A stretch of 64,000 bases of DNA. Origin: Marispirochaeta sp964554875. GTDB lineage: Bacteria > Spirochaetota > Spirochaetia > JC444 > Marispirochaetaceae. Shown piece by piece: positions 35,827 to 45,429 of the stretch. The notes beneath the pieces are model-generated. The model saw only the letters and a list, made by a program, of their open reading frames with translations. It searched no databases and was not told the DNA's origin. The first letter of the stretch is position 1; every line of letters begins with the position of its first letter. The translations under genes and the position numbers were made by a program. Location of the stretch: the NCBI GenBank assembly GCA_964554875.1, contig CAZKQJ010000013.1:31432-95431 (forward strand), read 5' to 3'.

Positions 35827-37443
35827 ATGAAGAGGCAAAACCAGCAGGGGGTTATCCGTCGAGCATGCCTTAAAGAGACGATGATAAGGACACTACTGGT
35901 TTTTCTCATTATCAGTGCTATTTCAACACCGGTTTTTTACGTTTTTCACCGGATGACCAGGGAAACGGTAAGCCGCTCCATTCGCGAGGAGGAGATGCTC
36001 GAAATCTCCTATACCGCGGAGCAGATTGTCTCCTCCTTCCAGAGTTTCTGGGCCGATGTACTGTATCTCTCTTCCAGCGGTACACTTTCGGCCAGCCTCG
36101 AGGGTTCCGTCGATTTTGAATCCGCAGCCGACGATTTCCTGACCTTCGCCCGAAGCCGACGTATCTATGACCAGATCCGTTTCCTGGATTTGCAGGGAAA
36201 TGAGGTGATCCGGATATCCCAGGTTAAGGGCTTTTTTACCCAGGAGCCGCATGAGGCTCTTCAGAACAAGGCCAAGCGTTATTACTTTCAGGAGAGTGTG
36301 AAGCTCGAGCGCGGAGAGATATACCTTTCCCGGCTTGATCTGAACGTGGAAAACGGCGAGATCGAGGTACCCTATCGGCCGATGATACGGATCGGGACTC
36401 CGGTTTTCGACGAAGCAGGGAATAAGCGGGGAATCCTTATTCTCAACCTGCCGGGACGGCAGATCCTTGACTATCTTGATGCCCTTTCCGGTGTTTCTTC
36501 CAGGCGGGTAATGCTTGTGGACGGGCATGGATACTTTCTGGATGCTCCTGATCCCGATATGGAATGGGGCTTCATGTTCCCCGACAAGGAGCCGACAGGC
36601 TTTGCCTGGAGTTTTCCCGAGGCCTGGCAGCGGATTGTTCCTGGCTACCGGGACCAGTTTTTTCTGGACGGAGGGCTTTTTACCTTTACCAACGTTGATC
36701 TGCAAATTTCCTTTATATCCTTCTGGGACCGGACGTTGATTCCTCAGCTTAAAATTCATAAACCCGATGGAAGCTATCCTCTGAAGCTGATCTCCTTTTA
36801 CCCTGCCGCTGAATACCGTGAACTGCTGTGGGAACGCGCCGAGGGCCTGCTGCATGGATATTTTGTCTCTCTCCTGGTGGCCTCCATATTTTCCATTATC
36901 ATAGCCCGCTTTCAGGTTGTTCAGATGGAAAACCGCAGAATGATAGAACACCTTGCCCTGCACGATTCCCTTACCGGGCTCCCCACCAGGCGGCTGTTCT
37001 ATGACCGGCTGGAAACGGCCCTGAAGCTGGTTCGCCGTAACCGGCAGCACCTGGGGCTGCTGTTTCTCGATCTTGATAATTTCAAGGAACTCAACGACAG
37101 CGCGGGACATGAGGCGGGGGATATTCTGCTGGTAGAAATCGCAGGGCGAATCCGGGATTGCCTGCGGGAGAGCGATACCGTTGGTCGTCTGGGAGGGGAC
37201 GAGTTCGTCGTTCTCCTGGAGAATGTGGATACCAGGGAAGATCTGCGCCTGGTTGCACAGAAGATACTTTCTGCGGTCCGGGAGCCCTGTGAAATAAAGG
37301 GTCGAAAGGTGAGCGTAAGCGTCAGCATCGGGGCCGCCATGGCCCCGGATGAAGCAGAAAGCGTGGATGATATTCTCCGCATTGCCGATGAAGAGATGTA
37401 CAAGGCAAAGAGGGCTGGAAAAAACCAGATGAAGACACTATGA
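35827..37443 (+). CDS. Membrane-bound diguanylate cyclase with periplasmic sensor
   Basis: 538 residues. Transmembrane helix 1 (about 19-40), a 300-residue extracytoplasmic Cache-like sensor (RFLDLQGNEVIRIS, then VMLVDGHGYFLDAPDPDMEW), helix 2 (about 345-366) and a GGDEF domain with GRLGGDEFVV near 455. The active-site GGDEF is intact, and an RESD product-inhibition (I-site) motif lies five residues upstream, so it should make cyclic-di-GMP under feedback control. No EAL domain is present. It overlaps trmJ by 4 bases (ATGA). Confidence 0.93.
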   Translation: MKRQNQQGVIRRACLKETMIRTLLVFLIISAISTPVFYVFHRMTRETVSRSIREEEMLEISYTAEQIVSSFQSFWADVLYLSSSGTLSASLEGSVDFESAADDFLTFARSRRIYDQIRFLDLQGNEVIRISQVKGFFTQEPHEALQNKAKRYYFQESVKLERGEIYLSRLDLNVENGEIEVPYRPMIRIGTPVFDEAGNKRGILILNLPGRQILDYLDALSGVSSRRVMLVDGHGYFLDAPDPDMEWGFMFPDKEPTGFAWSFPEAWQRIVPGYRDQFFLDGGLFTFTNVDLQISFISFWDRTLIPQLKIHKPDGSYPLKLISFYPAAEYRELLWERAEGLLHGYFVSLLVASIFSIIIARFQVVQMENRRMIEHLALHDSLTGLPTRRLFYDRLETALKLVRRNRQHLGLLFLDLDNFKELNDSAGHEAGDILLVEIAGRIRDCLRESDTVGRLGGDEFVVLLENVDTREDLRLVAQKILSAVREPCEIKGRKVSVSVSIGAAMAPDEAESVDDILRIADEEMYKAKRAGKNQMKTL

Positions 37444-38195
37444 AACTCCTGGAACATCCTGAACGACAGATGCAGATCGTCTTGGTACGCCCCGAGGGGG
37501 ATGCCAATATCGGAGCGGTCTGCAGGGCCATGAAAAATATGGGTTTTACCTCCCTGGCCCTGATTCTTCCTGACGGACGAGAGCCGGATAATAAGATCGT
37601 TCGCACCTGGGCCCTCAACGCCTATGATATCTTTGAAGGGTCCCGGGTGTATGCCTCCCTCGCGGATGCCCTGGAGGACTCCTCCTTCTCCGTTGGATTT
37701 ACCCGGCGTACCGGCTCCCGGAGAAGGTCCCGGTTTTTTGACCTGGAGGAGATTGCCCCGCGCATTATCCGTAGAGTTCTTGAGGCAGGGGAAAAGCAAT
37801 CTCTGGTATTCGGTAACGAGCAGAGCGGCCTTGACAGCGATGAACTCGCCCTGTGCAGCGCCGCCGCGTCCATCGAGAGCCACTTTGCCTTTCCCTCCCT
37901 GAACCTTTCCCACGCTGTACAGATCGTCTGCTACTCCCTGCGCAGGGCTCTTATGGGCGCGGCCCCTGCAGCCTCCGGTGGTCCCGGTATCCCCCGCCGG
38001 GAGGCAGATGCCGCGGCAGGAAATATTACCGAAGAGTTACGGGCCATCGGTTTCTTTACACTGGGTGACAGTACATGGCTGCGGAACTTTTTCCGCGACC
38101 TTATTGAACGAGCCGGCCTGAATGCCCGTGAAAGCGAGTATCTCGAGTCTCTCTTCCGGAAGATCCGGAACCTGAAGATCCACCGGAGCCAATAA
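37440..38195 (+). CDS. tRNA/rRNA 2'-O-methyltransferase of the TrmJ/SpoU type
   Basis: 251 residues with the SPOUT trefoil-knot fold: IVLVRPEGDANIGAVCRAMK at the start (the SpoU motif 1 Asn/Arg region), SLVFGNEQSGLDSDEL (motif 2) and FPSLNLSHAVQIVCYSLRRA (motif 3). The C-terminal extension (about 170-251) resembles that of TrmJ, which modifies the wobble-adjacent position 32 of tRNAs. It is translationally coupled to the diguanylate cyclase gene and lies 45 bases upstream of deoA. The exact target nucleotide is not certain. Confidence 0.85.
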   Translation: MKLLEHPERQMQIVLVRPEGDANIGAVCRAMKNMGFTSLALILPDGREPDNKIVRTWALNAYDIFEGSRVYASLADALEDSSFSVGFTRRTGSRRRSRFFDLEEIAPRIIRRVLEAGEKQSLVFGNEQSGLDSDELALCSAAASIESHFAFPSLNLSHAVQIVCYSLRRALMGAAPAASGGPGIPRREADAAAGNITEELRAIGFFTLGDSTWLRNFFRDLIERAGLNARESEYLESLFRKIRNLKIHRSQ

Positions 38196-38240
38196 CGCTA
38201 ATTACTGGTCAATCCGGTGATCCTGTAGTACCTTAAATCC

Positions 38241-39551
38241 ATGCTTACAGCGGAACTAATCAAAAAAAAGCGTGACAAGTCCGTCCTGAGCGCCGAGGAG
38301 ATCCGTTTTTTTATTGACGGTTATGTTTCCGGAGATGTCCCTGACTATCAGATGGCAGCCCTGCTGATGGCGGTCTGGTTTAACGGTATGAACGTCGAGG
38401 AGACCTACGACCTGACCATGGCCATGATGCATTCCGGGGACCTGATCGACCTCTCGTCCATACCCGGGGTAAAGGTTGACAAACACTCCACCGGCGGGGT
38501 GGCCGACACAACGACCCTGGTGGCGCTGCCCCTGGTTGCCGCCTGCGGGGGAAAGGTCGCCAAGATGTCTGGTCGGGGGCTGGGGCATACCGGCGGAACC
38601 CTGGACAAACTTGAGTCGATCCCCGGCTTCTCGGTCAGCCAGCCGATGGAACGCTTCGTGGAAATTGTCCGGGAGCACGGGCTATCGGTCATCGGCCAGA
38701 CCGGCGATCTGGTCCCGGCGGACAAGTTGCTCTACGCGCTGCGGGACGTTACCGCCACCATCGATAATATAAGCCTGATTGCTTCCAGCATCATGAGCAA
38801 GAAACTCGCCGCCGGCAGTGATGCCATTGTACTGGATGTTAAGACCGGGAGCGGCGCCTTCATGAAGAACGAAGGGGATGCCGTCGCCCTTGCCCGGGCC
38901 ATGGTGGGCATCGGAAAACGGGCGGGAAAGGGCGTCTCTGCCGTGGTGAGTGATATGAGCCAGCCCCTGGGAGAGGCCATCGGTAATGCCCTGGAGGTCC
39001 GGGAGGCGGTGGAGATCCTGCAGGGGCACCACGGGGAGGGAGACCTGGCCCGGGTTTCCCTGACCCTGGCTGCCAGGATGCTTACAGCCTCGGGGCTCGG
39101 CTCGGTCGACGAAGCGGAAAGGAAGCTTTGGGACGCTCTCTTTAGCGGGGCGGGGCTTGAGTCCCTCAAAAGGATGATATCCGCCCAGGGCGGAGACCCG
39201 GCCGTCTGCGACGATACGGGCCGCCTGCCCGCTGCCGCCCGGTGCTACTCCATCGAGGCGACGGCCTCAGGGTTTGTCTCCGCCATGGAGACCGACCGGA
39301 TCGGCATTGCCGCTCTTCTTCTGGGGGCGGGCAGAAGGACCAAGGAGGACAGAATAGATCCTGCCGTGGGTATCTGGATGAAGAAACGTCTGGGAGATCC
39401 GGTTGAAGAGGGAGAGCCTCTGGCGGATTTCTATGTCAACGACGAGACAAATCTGGAAGAGGCGGTGTCCGAGTTTCAGAGAGCCATTACAATCGAAGAA
39501 CAGAAACCCGAGCCGCCCGAACTGGTGCGGACTATAATTGAGGAGATATAA
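38241..39551 (+). CDS. deoA: Thymidine/pyrimidine-nucleoside phosphorylase
   Basis: 436 residues, the family length. The signature segment KHSTGGVADTTTLVALPLVA (phosphate site), GRGLGHTGGTLDKLESIPG and DVKTGSGAFMKN (nucleoside site) are all present. It splits thymidine or uridine with phosphate into base and (deoxy)ribose-1-phosphate. It heads a three-gene deo operon with deoC after 3 bases and deoB overlapping deoC. No Shine-Dalgarno sequence is obvious before the ATG. Whether it prefers thymidine (DeoA) or both pyrimidines (Pdp) cannot be decided by eye. Confidence 0.93.
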   Translation: MLTAELIKKKRDKSVLSAEEIRFFIDGYVSGDVPDYQMAALLMAVWFNGMNVEETYDLTMAMMHSGDLIDLSSIPGVKVDKHSTGGVADTTTLVALPLVAACGGKVAKMSGRGLGHTGGTLDKLESIPGFSVSQPMERFVEIVREHGLSVIGQTGDLVPADKLLYALRDVTATIDNISLIASSIMSKKLAAGSDAIVLDVKTGSGAFMKNEGDAVALARAMVGIGKRAGKGVSAVVSDMSQPLGEAIGNALEVREAVEILQGHHGEGDLARVSLTLAARMLTASGLGSVDEAERKLWDALFSGAGLESLKRMISAQGGDPAVCDDTGRLPAAARCYSIEATASGFVSAMETDRIGIAALLLGAGRRTKEDRIDPAVGIWMKKRLGDPVEEGEPLADFYVNDETNLEEAVSEFQRAITIEEQKPEPPELVRTIIEEI

Positions 39552-39554
39552 ACA

Positions 39555-40235
39555 ATGACACCCAAAGAGATTGCTTCAATGATCGACCACACCCTGCTCA
39601 AGGCTGATGCGGTACCTGAGCAGATCAGCAGGCTTTGCGCCGAGGCCAGGGACTACAGTTTCGCCTCGGTCTGTATAAACCCCTGCTATGTGCCTCTTGC
39701 GGCGAAGGAGCTCGCCGGGTCGGATGTAAAGGTCTGTACCGTTATCGGTTTTCCCCTGGGGGCCAATACAAGCCAGATCAAGGCCGAGGAGGCCATGCTC
39801 GCCGTGGAGCAGGGGGCTGCTGAAGTGGATATGGTCATGAATATCGGTGCCCTGAAGGCCGGGGATTACGCCCTGGTGGAGTCGGACATTCGCTCGGTGG
39901 TACGTTCCGCCGGACGAGCGCTGGTAAAGGTGATTATTGAGACCTTCTACCTGACGGAGGAGGAAAAGATCAAGGCTACGGAGATAGTCGCCAGGTCAGG
40001 CGCCGCCTTTGTTAAGACCTCCACCGGTTTCGCCGGCGGCGGGGCCACCGTGGAAGACGTTCGGCTCATGAAAAAGACCGCCGGGAACCTGGTCCGGGTA
40101 AAGGCTGCCGGGGGAGTCCGGAACTATGAAGACGCCCTGGCCATGATCGAGGCCGGGGCAAGCCGAATCGGAACATCCGGGGGTATCTCCATCGTCCAAG
40201 GGGGAAGCAATGCGGGCCCTGGTTCTGGTTATTGA
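39555..40235 (+). CDS. deoC: Deoxyribose-phosphate aldolase
   Basis: 226 residues. The class I aldolase barrel carries the Schiff-base lysine in the FVKTSTGFAGGGATVEDV segment (about residue 155) and KAAGGVRNYEDALAMIEAGA. It cleaves deoxyribose-5-phosphate to glyceraldehyde-3-phosphate and acetaldehyde, the last step of deoxynucleoside breakdown. It lies 3 bases after deoA and overlaps deoB by 26 bases, so the pathway enzymes are made together. Confidence 0.96.
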   Translation: MTPKEIASMIDHTLLKADAVPEQISRLCAEARDYSFASVCINPCYVPLAAKELAGSDVKVCTVIGFPLGANTSQIKAEEAMLAVEQGAAEVDMVMNIGALKAGDYALVESDIRSVVRSAGRALVKVIIETFYLTEEEKIKATEIVARSGAAFVKTSTGFAGGGATVEDVRLMKKTAGNLVRVKAAGGVRNYEDALAMIEAGASRIGTSGGISIVQGGSNAGPGSGY

Positions 40236-41400
40236 CAGTTTCGGTATCGGAGCTGCTCCGGATGCCGCTGATTTCGGCGATACCGGGGCAAATACGGCCC
40301 TCCACATATGTGAACAGGTCTCCCCTGTCCGCTGGGACAATCTTAAACGCCTGGGCCTTGGGAATGCCTCCGAACTTCTGGGGAATCCCCTGCCCGGCTG
40401 TCCGTCGGTCGCCGATCCCGCCGCCTCCTTCGGGGTGATGCGGGAGCTCAGCCCCGGAAAAGATACCACCACGGGTCACTGGGAGCTTGCGGGGATACAC
40501 CTCACGGAGGCTTTCAGGACCTTTCCCCCGGAGTACCCCTCCTTCCCGACGGAGCTCACGGAAGCCCTGGAAAAGAGGAGCGGCCGCTCCATTATCGGCA
40601 ACCGGGCCGCCTCGGGTACGGCGATTATTCAGGAACTCGGGGAGGAGCACCTGAAAAGCGGAGCCCTGATCTGCTATACCTCCGCGGATTCGGTCTTCCA
40701 GATCGCCGCCCATGAGGAGATGGTGCCCCTGGAGGAACTCTATACGATCTGCGAGGCAGCCCGGGAACTCTGCGACGAGTACTCGGTAGCCCGGGTCATA
40801 GCCAGGCCCTTTGTGGGCGGCCCCGGGGATTTTACCCGCACGAAGAACCGACGGGATTTTTCCCTTCCCCTGCCGGAATCTACGATTCTCGATCACCTGC
40901 AGCAGCGGGGAGTCCGGACGGTGGGGGTGGGCAAGATTGGAGACATCTTCAACGAATCAGGAATAAGCGAGAGCTACCACGACAAGGGCAACGAGGCCTG
41001 CCTGGAACGGACCCTGAGCCTGGTCAAGGAACGCCGGGACGGAGATGACAAGACTTTTATCTTTGTGAACCTGGTGGATACGGACATGATCTTCGGTCAT
41101 CGGCGTGATCCCCGGGGCTACCATGACGCTGTGGCGGAGATCGATTCCGCCCTTTCGGAGATCATGGAGGGGCTGGGGCAGGGGGATCTGCTCATTATTA
41201 CCGCCGATCATGGATGCGATCCCACCTTTGACGGGACCGACCATACCAGGGAGTATGTACCGGTGTTACTCTATCAGAAGGGAAAATCCGGAAGGTCTCT
41301 GGGAATCCGGAAGGGATTGTTTGACTGCGCCCGGACTTTGTCGGATTATTTTAGTATGGAGCCTTACCGGCGGGGAAGTTCCCTGTTGAGCAGAACCTGA
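40210..41400 (+). CDS. deoB: Phosphopentomutase
   Basis: 396 residues of the alkaline-phosphatase superfamily: the N-terminal metal site VIDSFGIGAAPDAADFGDTG, the phospho-acceptor Thr in KDTTTGHWE, then NLVDTDMIFGHRRDPRGY and the C-terminal metal site ITADHGCDPTFDGTDHTRE. It interconverts (deoxy)ribose-1- and -5-phosphate, linking DeoA to DeoC. The ATG at 40210 lies inside the end of deoC (26-base overlap). Confidence 0.96.
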   Translation: MRALVLVIDSFGIGAAPDAADFGDTGANTALHICEQVSPVRWDNLKRLGLGNASELLGNPLPGCPSVADPAASFGVMRELSPGKDTTTGHWELAGIHLTEAFRTFPPEYPSFPTELTEALEKRSGRSIIGNRAASGTAIIQELGEEHLKSGALICYTSADSVFQIAAHEEMVPLEELYTICEAARELCDEYSVARVIARPFVGGPGDFTRTKNRRDFSLPLPESTILDHLQQRGVRTVGVGKIGDIFNESGISESYHDKGNEACLERTLSLVKERRDGDDKTFIFVNLVDTDMIFGHRRDPRGYHDAVAEIDSALSEIMEGLGQGDLLIITADHGCDPTFDGTDHTREYVPVLLYQKGKSGRSLGIRKGLFDCARTLSDYFSMEPYRRGSSLLSRT

Positions 41401-41492
41401 GTCAGGTCGGGTTTTAAATTGCCCTCGTAGCATATACTTTTGTGTGCTACAATAGAGGCAATGTAACAGTCTCGAAGAAAGTGAGGGACAAA

Positions 41493-43949
41493 ATGAAACG
41501 CAAATTATTAATCTCTATTACCATTTTAACGATTCTTCTCACCGGTCTCTTTGCCGGTGGAAACAAGGAGGTTCCGGAAGTTCCGACAGTCACATCAGGA
41601 ACCCAGTACATCTCTCCCAACGGAGACGGGGTCCAGGATTCCGCGACCCTGCGCTTTACCGCGAAGGTCTATGTAAAAAGCAAGCAGGGCTATATTCCGG
41701 AATACGGCATTCAAATTTTCAATGAAGCCAACAAGCTGGTACATGAGGTGGTCGAAAAGGAGCCGTCCGACGTCAACTGGTTCTTCGCCCTGTTCCGGGG
41801 CTACGACCTGTTCGAGCTGGAAAAGGAGATTACCTGGAACGGACGCGACCGGCAGGGGAACATAGTTCCCGAGGGAGCATACGATGTGCGGCTCTATGTT
41901 CTGGATTCTTCGGGTAACCGGACGGAAACGGAAGTGGATACCTTTATTGTGGACGTTACCCCCCCCGAAGCGCGGATCATTCCTCCGGAATTCAACATTT
42001 TCAGTCCCAATGACGACGGTATTCGGGATGTCTATATAATTCAGCAGACGGGAACCGTGGAGGTCGAATGGAAAGGCGTATTCACCAACGCGGCCGGCGA
42101 AGAGGTTCGCACCTTCATCTGGACCGAATCCGCTCCCGGGGATGTGCTCTGGGACGGGACCGACGATGCAGGCACTAAAGCAGACGATGGAGTGTATACC
42201 TACACTCTCAATTCCACCGATCGGGCGGGAAACAGGTCTGAGGATTACGTTGTTGATGACATTGTTCTTAACGCGGCGACTCCGGCCATCGACATGAGTC
42301 TTGACCACACCTTCTTTTCTCCAAACGGAAACGGTATTCAGGATACCGTTACTGTAACAACAAGGGTCGAGAACCCCGACGAGGTTGCCCGCTGGACAGG
42401 ACGGATCCTGAGCGACAGCAGGGAAGCCCTTGTCAGCGTAGGGGGCGAGGGCAGTGTGCCTGAAACCTATGTCGTAACCGGCTATGACGATCAGGGCCGC
42501 AGGGCCCCGGAAGGTTTCTACACGATTGCCTATACGGTAACCTACAAAAATGGTTTTGTGACCTCAGCTGAACGGCGCATCCGGCTCGATGTGACTCCTC
42601 CGAAGGTGGATATCCGCTATGATGAAATCTTTTCTCCCAACGGCGATGGTCTGAACGATTACAACGATGTGGCCATACGGGCTTCGGAGCCGGTTTCCTG
42701 GGAAGGGCAGCTGCTCGATTCCCGGGGTAATGCAATCTTTGAAGGATCGGGTCCCCGTATTATCGAGCAGTTTCGATGGGACGGTCGCGGACAGGACGGC
42801 GAAGTTCTGCCGGATGGCAGCTACTTTATAAAGGGAATTTTTACTGATCGGGCAGGCAACCAGTACATACAGGAGCCTCTGGAGATCCGCATTGACAACC
42901 GGGATGTGGATATCGCCATGACAACAGGAAAGGTCCTCTCCCCCAACGGCGACGGGTTTGAGGATGTACTGCCGGTTGTGCTGGAGCCGACGATAGATGC
43001 TGAAATCGCCAGCTGGAGGCTCTCCTTTGAAACGGAAGCAGGAGACGCGGTTAAGAGCTATACCGGCAGCACGGAACTTCCCGACACCCTTTTCTGGGAC
43101 GGAAGCCAGGACTCCGGACGCCGGGCTGCGGAAGGAAACTACAGGGCATTCCTGCGGGTAGAGTACGAGAAGGGCGACATCGTGGAGAAACGATCCGGAA
43201 ACTTCATTCTGGATGTTACGCCTCCGCGGATAAGACTTTCTGTAGCTTCCGAACCCTTTGCACGCACCAACGGAGACATTGAAGGTGAAGTACGGGTCGG
43301 TATCAACGTGGAAGACAAATCGGAGATTGCCGAGTGGAGCATCGACATTCTCAACAGCAGGGGTGAAGTTATTCGCAGTTATGCCGGGGTCGGCAACCCC
43401 GCCGAGCAGATTACCTGGAACGGGACCACCGGAGAAGGTGCTGTGGCCAATCCCGACGACAGCTATCAGGTGCAGGTCAGCATGGTCGATATCGGCGGCA
43501 ACCGGACGGTCTACAGTGAAGGACTTCCCTTTGACATAGCCATCATGGTCAAGGACGGAAAGTACTATATCCTGACCCCGAACATAATCTTCGGCGCCTA
43601 TAAGCACGCCCTGGATTCCGCAGGGGAAGCGATGTACAAACGCAACCAGGAGTCCCTCGACCGGGCCGCGGCGATTCTGAAACGCTACCCCGCCTACGGT
43701 CTGATTCTCGAAGGACATGCCCTGAACATCTATCTTGACGGGCCCCGGGAGGATGAGGAGGAAGATATCCTCGGGCCTCTGACAGAGCGGCGGGCCGCCA
43801 CGGTGCGGGATGCGCTCATTGAGCGTGGAATACCCGCCGGGCGCATCAGCACCGAAGCCTTCGGTGGTCAGCTCCCCATCGTGTCCGTCCGGGACAAGAC
43901 AATCTGGTGGAAGAACCGCCGGGTCGAGTTCAGGCTGGAAAAAGAATAA
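41493..43949 (+). CDS. Secreted/envelope protein with SPNGDG Ig-like repeats and OmpA C-terminal domain
   Basis: 818 residues. A signal peptide (1-21) is followed by five repeats opening with S-P-N-[GD]-[DN]-G near residues 40, 170, 275, 380 and 482, a degenerate sixth (TNGDIEGE) near 590, and FlgD/CHU_C-like Ig strands containing WDG(R/T)D turns and DVTPP linkers. The aspartate-rich SPNGDG turns resemble calcium loops. The last 150 residues are an OmpA-like peptidoglycan-binding domain (LILEGHALN, ERRAATVRDALIERGI, NRRVEFRLE). It is probably a large periplasmic or surface-attached scaffold. GAGGG precedes the ATG at 41493; a start at 41442 would precede the signal peptide. A strong terminator follows. 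Confidence 0.85.
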   Translation: MKRKLLISITILTILLTGLFAGGNKEVPEVPTVTSGTQYISPNGDGVQDSATLRFTAKVYVKSKQGYIPEYGIQIFNEANKLVHEVVEKEPSDVNWFFALFRGYDLFELEKEITWNGRDRQGNIVPEGAYDVRLYVLDSSGNRTETEVDTFIVDVTPPEARIIPPEFNIFSPNDDGIRDVYIIQQTGTVEVEWKGVFTNAAGEEVRTFIWTESAPGDVLWDGTDDAGTKADDGVYTYTLNSTDRAGNRSEDYVVDDIVLNAATPAIDMSLDHTFFSPNGNGIQDTVTVTTRVENPDEVARWTGRILSDSREALVSVGGEGSVPETYVVTGYDDQGRRAPEGFYTIAYTVTYKNGFVTSAERRIRLDVTPPKVDIRYDEIFSPNGDGLNDYNDVAIRASEPVSWEGQLLDSRGNAIFEGSGPRIIEQFRWDGRGQDGEVLPDGSYFIKGIFTDRAGNQYIQEPLEIRIDNRDVDIAMTTGKVLSPNGDGFEDVLPVVLEPTIDAEIASWRLSFETEAGDAVKSYTGSTELPDTLFWDGSQDSGRRAAEGNYRAFLRVEYEKGDIVEKRSGNFILDVTPPRIRLSVASEPFARTNGDIEGEVRVGINVEDKSEIAEWSIDILNSRGEVIRSYAGVGNPAEQITWNGTTGEGAVANPDDSYQVQVSMVDIGGNRTVYSEGLPFDIAIMVKDGKYYILTPNIIFGAYKHALDSAGEAMYKRNQESLDRAAAILKRYPAYGLILEGHALNIYLDGPREDEEEDILGPLTERRAATVRDALIERGIPAGRISTEAFGGQLPIVSVRDKTIWWKNRRVEFRLEKE

Positions 43950-43968
43950 AGTCGGAAATGATTATATG

Positions 43969-44007
43969 GCCCCTCCCCTGCCTGAGCAGGCAGGGGAGGG
44001 GCTTTTT
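43969..44007 (+). terminator. Strong intrinsic terminator
   Basis: A perfect 15-base-pair stem (GCCCCTCCCCTGCCT at 43969-43983 with its complement at 43988-44002), a GAGC loop and five Ts (44003-44007). It ends the SPNGDG gene and abuts the stop codon of the convergent histidine kinase. Confidence 0.92.
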
Positions 44008-45429
44008 CTATAGCTGAAACTCCATGGTAAAGCGGACTCCGCCCTCGGGGATATTTTCTGCGCTGACCCCTCCGCCGTGGGCCTCAACGACAGCCTTTAC
44101 TAGACTCAAGCCCAGACCCATTCCAGGAACTGTATTCCCCGGGGCGCGGTAGAGGCGCTCCCATATGCGGCCGAGCTCGTCCTCCGGTATCGGGGGGCCC
44201 TGGTTCGTCACGGTAATACGGAATATGTGACGTTCCTCCTTCCGGTCAAGACTGCCCCGGAGAGTAATCTCTCCCCCGGGAGGGGAGTATTTTACCGCAT
44301 TATCAAGCAGGTTTCCTGCAGCCTGGTTAAAACGGGCGGGATCCACGGATAAAAGATCCGGGAACTCTCCTTCAAGTTCCAGACAAATCTCCTTCTCGGA
44401 AGCAACGAACTGATAGATCTCCATGAGTTTTTCCAGGGTAGCCCGGGGATCGATTTCCCTGAGGTTAAGTTTCAGGATTCCCGATTCTGCCTCCGAGATG
44501 TCCATGACCGCCGTCAGAAGGGTCAGAATACGCTCCGACTCCTCCAGGGCGTCCGACAGGGCTTCGTCCTTCTGTCCCAGGTCCTTGCTCTGCAGTGCAA
44601 GTTCCGCACCGCTGCGGAGACGGGTCAGGGGCGTGCGCAGGTCGTGGGCAACCGTGTCCAGGGTTTCCTTCATCCGGCCTATAAGCCCCTGAATACGATC
44701 CAGCAGCCGGTTGAAGAGATCCACCATCTCGTCCATCTCGTCGGGACGCCGGATATCCTGCCGCAAAGGAAGCCGGGCGCTTAGATCTCCGGTGCGAATA
44801 ATAGAGCCCAGAGCCGCGGAAAGGCGCTTGAGAGGCGCGATAGCCCTGGAGGCGAGAAAAAGTCCCGCAGCGAGGCCGAAAAGAAGTACAAGGGAGAGAA
44901 AAAGCAGGAAATTACCACGGTACAGACCGAGAAAGGTTTCTCTCCGTTCGGTACTCATTCCAACCTGGACCAGATAATCCTGGTCCAGCAGAATCGTATT
45001 TACCTCCAGGGTGAAACCCATGAGCTCGCTGTGAATCGTAAGGAGGCTGTCAAAATCGGATATTTCCTGATTTTCCAGTACCTCCCGGATGTTGAAGGAT
45101 CCCCAGTGTTCGGGATAGCTCAGGAATATTGTTTCGTTTTGTGTTGTGGCTACCCGGACAAAATAGGGCCGTTCATCGAGAATCAGACTCTCCGCCTCCA
45201 GGCTCCCCACAAGCCCCTCCAGTCCGGAGGTCTGATAATGGGCCCAGTACGCCAGAAGCCTCTGCTGAATATAGCTTTCGTCTTCGCTTCGCAGGGATCG
45301 GTAGAGGGTAATGAAAGTTCCACCAAAGAGTATGCCTGACGAAAAGATCATAACCAGAAAGAAGATTGTAGCCAGGCGGAAATAGAGGTTTCCCGGCAGG
45401 AGGCTTCTATTCTTCGGCTTTGAGGACAT
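44008..45429 (-). CDS. OmpR-type partner sensor histidine kinase
   Basis: 473 residues. Helix 1 (about 18-42), an extracytoplasmic sensor (about 43-175), helix 2 (about 178-198), HAMP (about 200-250), HisKA with VAHDLRTPLTRL and His near 260, and HATPase with NLLDNAVKYSPPGG and GMGLGLSLVKAVVEAHGG. The ATG at 45429 has GGAG 6 bases upstream and overlaps the end of the response-regulator gene by 23 bases, so the pair is coupled. The signal sensed is unknown. The general architecture resembles heavy-metal or envelope-stress sensors. Confidence 0.92.
   Translation of the reverse strand: MSSKPKNRSLLPGNLYFRLATIFFLVMIFSSGILFGGTFITLYRSLRSEDESYIQQRLLAYWAHYQTSGLEGLVGSLEAESLILDERPYFVRVATTQNETIFLSYPEHWGSFNIREVLENQEISDFDSLLTIHSELMGFTLEVNTILLDQDYLVQVGMSTERRETFLGLYRGNFLLFLSLVLLFGLAAGLFLASRAIAPLKRLSAALGSIIRTGDLSARLPLRQDIRRPDEMDEMVDLFNRLLDRIQGLIGRMKETLDTVAHDLRTPLTRLRSGAELALQSKDLGQKDEALSDALEESERILTLLTAVMDISEAESGILKLNLREIDPRATLEKLMEIYQFVASEKEICLELEGEFPDLLSVDPARFNQAAGNLLDNAVKYSPPGGEITLRGSLDRKEERHIFRITVTNQGPPIPEDELGRIWERLYRAPGNTVPGMGLGLSLVKAVVEAHGGGVSAENIPEGGVRFTMEFQL

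Noticed and set aside
42564..43718. 384-codon minus-strand frame within the SPNGDG gene
   Set aside because: It is opposite well-defined repeats on the plus strand and shows no family match or start signal.
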